Shown one piece after another: positions 8,466 through 11,948 of a DNA stretch of 11,948 nt. The DNA is from Erythrobacter sp. CCH5-A1 (GTDB lineage: Bacteria; Pseudomonadota; Alphaproteobacteria; Sphingomonadales; Sphingomonadaceae): positions 1 through 11,948 of the forward strand of contig NZ_LSKQ01000014.1 in NCBI RefSeq assembly GCF_001557115.1, written 5' to 3'. A program made the position numbers and the translations under genes. Numbering within the stretch: position 1 is the stretch's first letter; each line of letters starts with the position of its first letter. The notes under the pieces are model-generated. The model did not search any database. It was not told where the DNA came from and saw only the letters and a list, made by a program, of their open reading frames with translations.

Positions 8466-8466
8466 T

Positions 8467-8718
8467 ATGCTGCGCAAGCTGGGAAGGCTGTTCGTGATCA
8501 AGAACCGCTTCGAGGCGTTCCTGATCATCTACGCCCTCGCCCTCGGCTCGACGATGCGGGGGATCGTCTATCTGCACGAATACCCCGGCTTCGGCGGCAA
8601 GCTCCTGTTCCTCGCAACCACCGGCGCGGTGTTCCTGGCGGGGGCGAAGATCCTCGATTGCCTGAAGCTGGAACGCGAAGTGAGCGAGCTTCGCGCACAG
8701 GCCCTGCCGCGCAACTAG
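8467..8718 (+). CDS. Small two-helix membrane protein of unknown function
   Basis: An 83-aa protein that I do not recognise as a characterised family, although similar small proteins seem common in sphingomonads. A basic N terminus (MLRKLGRLFVIKNR) is followed by a first hydrophobic segment (about residues 17-36, EAFLIIYALALGSTMRGIVY), a short loop with HEYPGFGGK, a second hydrophobic segment (about 45-62, LLFLATTGAVFLAGAKIL), and a charged, possibly coiled-coil tail (KLEREVSELRAQAL). The start is well supported: GGGAG lies 5 nt before the ATG, and that Shine-Dalgarno sits inside a potential regulatory hairpin. It stands alone, facing the convergent acetyltransferase gene. Probably an inner-membrane protein; no role can be assigned. 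Confidence 0.75.
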   Translation: MLRKLGRLFVIKNRFEAFLIIYALALGSTMRGIVYLHEYPGFGGKLLFLATTGAVFLAGAKILDCLKLEREVSELRAQALPRN

Positions 8719-8749
8719 GGCGAGCCGGCACACATGTGCCGACCCGCCC
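8718..8749. terminator. Hairpin between convergent genes, candidate bidirectional terminator
   Basis: A 7-bp stem CGGCACA/TGTGCCG (8726-8741) is extended, after a symmetric 3x3 internal loop, by GGGCG (8718-8722) pairing with CGCCC (8745-8749). It fills the 37-nt gap between the stop codons of two convergent genes and would form in transcripts from either side. There is no T-tract on either strand, so Rho-independent termination would be weak. Confidence 0.5.
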
Positions 8750-8755
8750 CGCTGT

Positions 8756-9223
8756 TCAGACCAGCGCCTTGCGGAAGATGATCTTGTCGTCGCCCGCGCT
8801 GTAGTAGTCGCGGATGCGTGCCTCGCGCTCGTAGCCGAGCATGTCGTAGAACCCGCGCGTGCGTTCGAACGCAGGGGTGCCCGAGGTCTCGACCAGCAGC
8901 ACGCGCGCGCCCTGCCCGCCGAGGTCACTCTCGATATGCCGCACCAGCGCGGAGCCGATGCCCTGACCGTGGGCTTCCGGATCGACGCAGATGCACAGCG
9001 TGTTCCACGTTCCCTCGGTCAGCGGTTCGGGAACAGTGTAGGCAACGCCTGTGACGGTGCCCGTGTCGGCGACGATCCAGCGCTGGGTGTCGCTGTCTCC
9101 GACGAAGTAGGCGGCCGTCATGTCGTCCAGCATTTCGGAGGGAAACATGGCGTTGGCGTCGACCAGATGGGCAACGCGGGGCAGATCGCCGCGCATGAGC
9201 GGGCGGATGGCAATGTGTGTCAT
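8756..9223 (-). CDS. GNAT-family N-acetyltransferase
   Basis: A 155-aa acetyl-CoA-dependent acyltransferase. The start IAIRPLMRGDLPRVAHL is the typical GNAT beta1-alpha1. The acetyl-CoA pyrophosphate loop is HGQGIGSALVRHIE (residues 85-98, Q/RxxGxG/A type), followed by VLLVETSGTPAFERTRGFYDMLGYE (109-132), the usual beta5 and 'FY..LGF' motif B. The C terminus DDKIIFRKAL is a common ending for small-molecule acetyltransferases. The substrate cannot be told. The ATG at 9223 has only a weak GAAAG upstream. It is a single gene, lying downstream of the tmRNA gene on the same strand and convergent with the small membrane protein gene. Confidence 0.88.
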   Translation of the reverse strand: MTHIAIRPLMRGDLPRVAHLVDANAMFPSEMLDDMTAAYFVGDSDTQRWIVADTGTVTGVAYTVPEPLTEGTWNTLCICVDPEAHGQGIGSALVRHIESDLGGQGARVLLVETSGTPAFERTRGFYDMLGYEREARIRDYYSAGDDKIIFRKALV

Positions 9224-9302
9224 GGGTAAAGTCTTTCGGTGGATCTTGGTTACAAGAAACCGGTCGCCCGGTCGCTATGCGCCGGCGGTGGTCCGTGCAG
9301 AG

Positions 9303-9324
9303 GCTGACCAGTCAGAAGGTCAGC
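9303..9324. repeat. Inverted repeat between ssrA and the acetyltransferase gene
   Basis: GCTGACC and GGTCAGC are perfect 7-bp arms around the 8-nt loop AGTCAGAA. It lies about 80 nt upstream of the acetyltransferase start and downstream of ssrA on the minus strand. It could be an operator or a transcript stem-loop. No T-tract follows on the minus strand. Confidence 0.4.
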
Positions 9325-9409
9325 GGATGGATGCAATTGTAAGCAAAAAATCTCCGAGAATGGTGGGGGATTCTGTTGCTACGCTCCCCCGGGCGCCCGG
9401 TTTCCGATT

Positions 9410-9740
9410 CTGTTACCCGGTTCGGTCCGAACCGTGCTCAAAGCTTTGTAAATTCAGGCCGTTAGGCCGTCACATTACGCGGCGAGAGCAAGTGCTTCGT
9501 TGTCGTTGGCACTTATTGGTTTTGAGCCTTTAACGGGTTACTCAGCCCGAGCGAAAACTACGTCTTTCAACACACGTCGATCCTGGTTCGGCCCCATCAG
9601 CTGAGCCGCTCGATCGGCACGCTTCATGCGTGCTGACCGCGTTGCTCGGCCCAAGTGGTGGAGCCGCCGGGTACTGCCCCCGGGTCCGTTGCATCTATTG
9701 CACGCAGCAGTTTATCGCCATAGCCGGTCGAAACCGGCAG
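9410..9740 (-). ncRNA. ssrA: Transfer-messenger RNA, circularly permuted two-piece alphaproteobacterial type
   Basis: tmRNA rescues stalled ribosomes with SmpB by adding a degradation tag. Read on the minus strand, the acceptor piece comes first (about 9738-9656): a hairpin GCCGGT-TTCG-ACCGGC, then a 5-bp T-stem (CCGGG/CCCGG) with loop GGCAGTA, then CGGCTCC-A-CCA ending at 9656. A 60-nt spacer (9655-9596) follows, to be removed by processing. The coding piece starts at 9595 with GGGGCCG, which pairs with CGGCTCC to give a 7-bp acceptor stem carrying G3-U70, the alanyl-tRNA synthetase identity pair. Next come AGGATCGACG (compare E. coli GGATTCGACG), an interleaved CTC/GAG and GGG/CCC pseudoknot (9551-9534) and the tag frame (9510-9475). 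Stems at 9470-9459 and 9434-9418 follow; the 3' end of the coding piece is approximate. The gene order acceptor-spacer-coding is the permuted arrangement known from Caulobacter. Confidence 0.93.
9475..9510 (-). other. tmRNA tag reading frame, ANDNEALALAA
   Basis: From the resume codon GCC (9510-9508) the frame reads A-N-D-N-E-A-L-A-L-A-A and stops at TAA (9477-9475). With the alanine carried by tmRNA the full tag is AANDNEALALAA. The ATAAGT before the resume codon lines up with ATAGTC in E. coli. The LAA ending is the usual ClpXP/ClpAP recognition signal. Confidence 0.93.
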
Positions 9741-9745
9741 ACGCG

Positions 9746-9773
9746 GATATAGCGCTGCATTTGTGAATGTGAA
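9746..9773 (-). promoter_or_regulatory. Candidate ssrA promoter
   Basis: Minus strand: TTCACA (9773-9768), a 16-nt spacer, then TATATC (9751-9746). A start about 7 nt further falls at 9739-9738, exactly where the first hairpin of the acceptor piece begins. That agreement raises confidence. The hexamer TTCACA is duplicated in tandem (9773-9762). Confidence 0.55.
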
Positions 9774-9780
9774 GTGTATC

Positions 9781-9840
9781 CCCCTCCCGCCTGCTGGATG
9801 GGAGCGAGACTTGCGAGCTTGCTCGCTAGTCGCAGCGGGG
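9781..9840 (+). repeat. Palindromic repeat, long form, copy 2
   Basis: It carries the same two boxes as positions 9-50: GGGAGCGAGACTT (9800-9812) and TAGTCGCAGCGGGG (9827-9840). Between them sits a hairpin GCGAGC-TT-GCTCGC whose sequence differs from copy 1 but which still pairs perfectly. The stretch before it (9781-9803) looks like a decayed version of the CCCCTCCCGC hairpin. It lies upstream of the ssrA promoter. Confidence 0.7.
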
Positions 9841-9860
9841 GGGCCTGCGAGCGGTCGCAT

Positions 9861-9896
9861 GGGCCCACCCCCTACCCCTCCCGCAAGCGGGAGGGG
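9861..9896 (-). repeat. Palindromic repeat, short form, inverted
   Basis: A perfect 10-bp inverted repeat: CCCCTCCCGC (9875-9884), two A, GCGGGAGGGG (9887-9896). Read on the minus strand it is followed by TAGGGGGTGGGCCC, so it resembles the outer hairpin and outer end of the long form without the inner boxed hairpin. It starts 11 nt after the mscL stop and could also stabilise or end the mscL transcript. There is no T-tract. Confidence 0.65.
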
Positions 9897-9907
9897 AGAC
9901 AAGCGCC

Positions 9908-10330
9908 CTACTTCTTCAGCGCATCCCGGATTTCGGCGAGCAGCTCGATCTCGGTCGGGCCGGCGGGTGCGGCGGGCTCTTCCGGCTTCGAGAGCTTGGC
10001 AGTCACCTTGTTCACGTAGCGCACCATCAGGAAGATGATGAAGGCGAGGATCAGGAAGTTGATGATGACCGAAAAGAACGCCCCGTAGCCGATCACGTTT
10101 GCCCCTGTCTGGCGCGCCACTTCGAGCGGAGAACCTTCGATCACGTCGCCCGACAGGATGAAATACCGGTCCGAGAAGTCGATATTGCCCAGCAGCGCAC
10201 CGACGATCGGCATGATGATCTCGTCGGTCAGCGACTTGACGATATTGCCGAACGCCGCACCGATGATGACCCCGACGGCGAGGTCCATGACGTTGCCCTT
10301 GGCGATGAAGTCCCGGAATTCCGACAGCAT
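9908..10330 (-). CDS. mscL: Large-conductance mechanosensitive channel MscL
   Basis: A 140-aa inner-membrane channel subunit (homopentamer) that opens under membrane tension to release solutes during hypo-osmotic shock. The N-terminal amphipathic helix MLSEFRDFIAKGNVMDLAVG runs into TM1 (about residues 15-43, VGVIIGAAFGNIVKSL). A periplasmic loop with DFSDRYFIL follows, then TM2 (about 79-104, GYGAFFSVIINFLILAFIIF) and a charged cytoplasmic helix ending EIELLAEIRDALKK. Length matches the family (E. coli 136). The ATG at 10330 is preceded by AAAGGGGA at about 6 nt. The frame is open 28 codons further upstream, but those residues are unlike MscL. It is divergent from lemA across a 174-nt gap and followed by palindromic repeats and ssrA. 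Confidence 0.97.
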   Translation of the reverse strand: MLSEFRDFIAKGNVMDLAVGVIIGAAFGNIVKSLTDEIIMPIVGALLGNIDFSDRYFILSGDVIEGSPLEVARQTGANVIGYGAFFSVIINFLILAFIIFLMVRYVNKVTAKLSKPEEPAAPAGPTEIELLAEIRDALKK

Positions 10331-10417
10331 GCTAGTCCCCTTTCTTCTATGCCGTTTACCATGTTCTGGCACTCGGCGCCGTAGCTGCCAAGTCTTGCAG
10401 GCGCCATCGTCCACCGC

Positions 10418-10445
10418 TTGAACCGGGTTTGAGGTGTGCTATATG
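10418..10445 (+). promoter_or_regulatory. Candidate lemA operon promoter
   Basis: TTGAAC (10418-10423), a 16-nt spacer, then TATATG (10440-10445). Transcription would begin near 10452 and give a leader of about 53 nt to the lemA ATG, which has AGGAGG upstream. This is an eye match to a sigma-70-type promoter. Confidence 0.42.
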
Positions 10446-10504
10446 CACAATACAGAAGCTTCAGCGGGCCACAGACCCCCGCGCCTTCAGGAGGGACCTT
10501 CGCG

Positions 10505-11134
10505 ATGACATTCACCACCATGCTGCGCGGCGTGCTCGCGGCGGCGGCCGCGCTCAGCCTTGCGGCCTGCGGGATCAACTCGGTCCCCACCAAGGAAGAA
10601 GCCGCCAAGGCGCAGTGGGGCAATGTCGAGAGCGCGCTCCAGAACCGCGCGGACAAGATCCCCAACCTCGTCGCCGTGGTGCAGGCCGCCGCGATCTCGG
10701 AGAAGGACATCCTCCAGGGCGTGATCGACGCGCGCGCGCGGGCCACCTCGATCAACATCACCACCGACGACCTCTCGAACCCCGAAGAGTTCAAGAAGTT
10801 CAACGATGCGCAGAACCAGCTGACGCAGGCGCTGGGCCAGCTGCGCACCGTGGTGGAAAACTATCCGGTGCTCGCCAGCCAGCCGCGCTTTGCCGACCTG
10901 ATGGTGGCGATCGACGAGGCCAACAACCAGATCAACACCGAGCGGGTGCGCTACAACGACCTCGCGCGTGACTACAACACCGAGATCCGCACCTTCCCCT
11001 CGAGCATCGGCGCGAACGTGATCCACGGAGCCAAGGCGCTCGAATATTTCGAGGCGGACGAGGCGGCCAAGGCCAACCCCAAGGTCGACATGAGCCAGAT
11101 CACCGGCGGGGCCACCCCGGCGGCCGCGAACTGA
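10505..11134 (+). CDS. lemA: LemA family lipoprotein
   Basis: A 209-aa LemA-family protein: an N-terminal lipoprotein signal with lipobox LAAC (Cys22) followed by a helical domain. Family features seen: VPTKEEAAKAQWGNVESALQ, NRADKIPNLVAVVQ (typical 'QRR.DLIPNLV' motif), then NQINTERVRYNDLARDYNTE and FPSSIGANV near the C terminus (usual 'YN..VR.YN..I..FP' block). Biochemical function is not established for the family. The ATG at 10505 has AGGAGG about 10 nt upstream; the frame continues upstream, but only this start puts the signal peptide at the N terminus. It is the first gene of a pair with a TPM-domain gene one base downstream, the common lemA-tpm arrangement, suggesting a joint envelope role. 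The lipoprotein signal suggests a periplasm-facing location. Confidence 0.93.
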   Translation: MTFTTMLRGVLAAAAALSLAACGINSVPTKEEAAKAQWGNVESALQNRADKIPNLVAVVQAAAISEKDILQGVIDARARATSINITTDDLSNPEEFKKFNDAQNQLTQALGQLRTVVENYPVLASQPRFADLMVAIDEANNQINTERVRYNDLARDYNTEIRTFPSSIGANVIHGAKALEYFEADEAAKANPKVDMSQITGGATPAAAN

Positions 11135-11135
11135 G

Positions 11136-11948
11136 GTGGCCATCGCCCCGCTCGCCCCGCTGCGCTGGGCGCTGGTGCTGCTCGCGGGTCTGTTGTGGCT
11201 CGTTCTCGGGACAGCCGCCCAGGCGCAGGACTATCCCCCTCGCCCCGAGGGCCCAGTCTATGACGGGGCGAACATCCTCTCGCCCGCGACCGAGGCGAAG
11301 CTCGACGGGGAGCTGCGCGCCTACAACGCCCAGACCGGCCGAGCGATCATCGTCGCCACCGTGCCGAGCCTCGGGGGCGCTTCGATCGAGACCTATGCGA
11401 CCACGCTCTACACCGACAAGTGGGGGATCGGCGGCAAGGATCGCGACGCGGGCCTGCTGCTGCTGATCGCGCCGGCCGAGCGCAAGATGCGGATCGAGGT
11501 CGGCTATGGCCTCCACGGCTATTTCGGCGGGATCATGGCCGGGCGCGTGATCAACGACGTGATCGCGCCGCGCTTCAAGGAGGGCAATTTCGACGCGGGC
11601 GTAACCGATGGGGTCGCCGCGATCCTCGCCCACCTCGCCAAGGCGCCCGAGGATGCCATCGCGATCGAGGAGGCAGCCCAGGCCGCGCAGGCGCAGAAGA
11701 GCCGCAGCGACGGGGGCTTTCCCTTCGGCGTGCTGATCTGGCTCGCCTTCATGTTCTTCTTCTTTGTCCTGCCGATCCTCGCCAGCATGGGGCGGCGGCG
11801 CAAGTACCGCTCCAAGGGGAACGGCCCGTGGGGCAGCCGCGGGCTCGGCGATACGGCGCGCGACGTGATTCTGTGGGAGGTCGGCAGCGCGATCGCGCGG
11901 GGGATCATCAACAATAGCGGTCGCGGCGGCGGGGGCGGAGACTGGGGC
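11136..11948 (+). CDS. TPM-domain membrane protein, YgcG-like (3' end cut by window)
   Basis: 271 codons are open to the window edge. A signal peptide (LRWALVLLAGLLWLVLG, likely cut after AQA) precedes a TPM domain (about residues 40-165). It shows VYDGANILSPATEAKLDGEL, TGRAIIVATVPSLGG, YATTLYTDKWGIGGKDRDAG and LLLLIAPAERKMRIEVGYGL, plus GYFGGIMAGRVINDVIAPRF, matching TPM-phosphatase/YgcG proteins. A transmembrane helix (about 197-219, FGVLIWLAFMFFFFVLPIL) and an Arg/Gly-rich tail follow, ending in a glycine run that normally leads to the GGGGFSGGG-type C terminus, here missing. The start is probably GTG at 11136, one base after the lemA TGA, with no clear Shine-Dalgarno, so it may be translated by coupling. 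GTG at 11175 is an alternative but would cut into the signal peptide. Biochemical role unknown; related plant proteins have phosphatase activity. Confidence 0.88.
   Translation, partial: MAIAPLAPLRWALVLLAGLLWLVLGTAAQAQDYPPRPEGPVYDGANILSPATEAKLDGELRAYNAQTGRAIIVATVPSLGGASIETYATTLYTDKWGIGGKDRDAGLLLLIAPAERKMRIEVGYGLHGYFGGIMAGRVINDVIAPRFKEGNFDAGVTDGVAAILAHLAKAPEDAIAIEEAAQAAQAQKSRSDGGFPFGVLIWLAFMFFFFVLPILASMGRRRKYRSKGNGPWGSRGLGDTARDVILWEVGSAIARGIINNSGRGGGGGDWG

Noticed and set aside
9120..9533. A 137-codon plus-strand frame across the ssrA region
   Set aside because: It is antisense to the tmRNA coding piece and the acetyltransferase start. The RNA gene explains the sequence.
9763..10038. Short frames over the repeats upstream of ssrA
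   Set aside because: They translate palindromic repeat sequence and the mscL complement; no start signal or conserved product.

Overview
The window reads as a core chromosomal segment of a high-GC alphaproteobacterium, most likely Sphingomonadales (Erythrobacter, Porphyrobacter or a relative). The reasons are the strong G/C bias at third codon positions, a circularly permuted two-piece tmRNA gene encoding the tag ANDNEALALAA, the protein flavour, and GC-rich palindromic repeats of a kind I associate with sphingomonads. The lineage is inferred. I see no prophage, insertion sequence, CRISPR array or rRNA.

Layout. Positions 1-52 hold a palindromic repeat that runs into the ribosome-binding site of rsmA (58-891, 16S rRNA dimethyltransferase). 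On the minus strand follow an exported M15-type peptidase (1064-1717) and malate synthase G, glcB (1734-3857), only 16 nt apart. Divergent from glcB is a carboxypeptidase-G2-like M20 hydrolase (3974-5164), translationally coupled to astA (5161-6177, arginine N-succinyltransferase). A class I methyltransferase (6174-6986, minus) meets astA tail to tail with overlapping stop codons. Then comes astB (7106-8371, N-succinylarginine dihydrolase). The first two arginine succinyltransferase (AST) steps are therefore here, plus an enzyme that could supply the last one; astC, astD and a classical astE are not in the window.

The middle has a small two-helix membrane protein (8467-8718) whose leader can form two competing hairpins, one covering its Shine-Dalgarno sequence, and a convergent GNAT acetyltransferase (8756-9223). 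The main RNA gene is ssrA on the minus strand (about 9410-9740), with the acceptor piece upstream of the coding piece. Its promoter lies next to more palindromic repeats (9781-9896). These separate it from mscL (9908-10330, minus). Divergent from mscL is a lemA plus TPM-domain pair (10505 to the window end; the second gene is cut by the edge).

The best leads are (1) the M20 hydrolase as a possible non-orthologous replacement for the succinylglutamate desuccinylase AstE, (2) the competing hairpins in front of the small membrane protein, and (3) the repeat family, in which two copies keep their arms but carry a hairpin with three compensated base-pair changes. The tmRNA is a known type, but its position, tag and unusual T-loop are worth recording.
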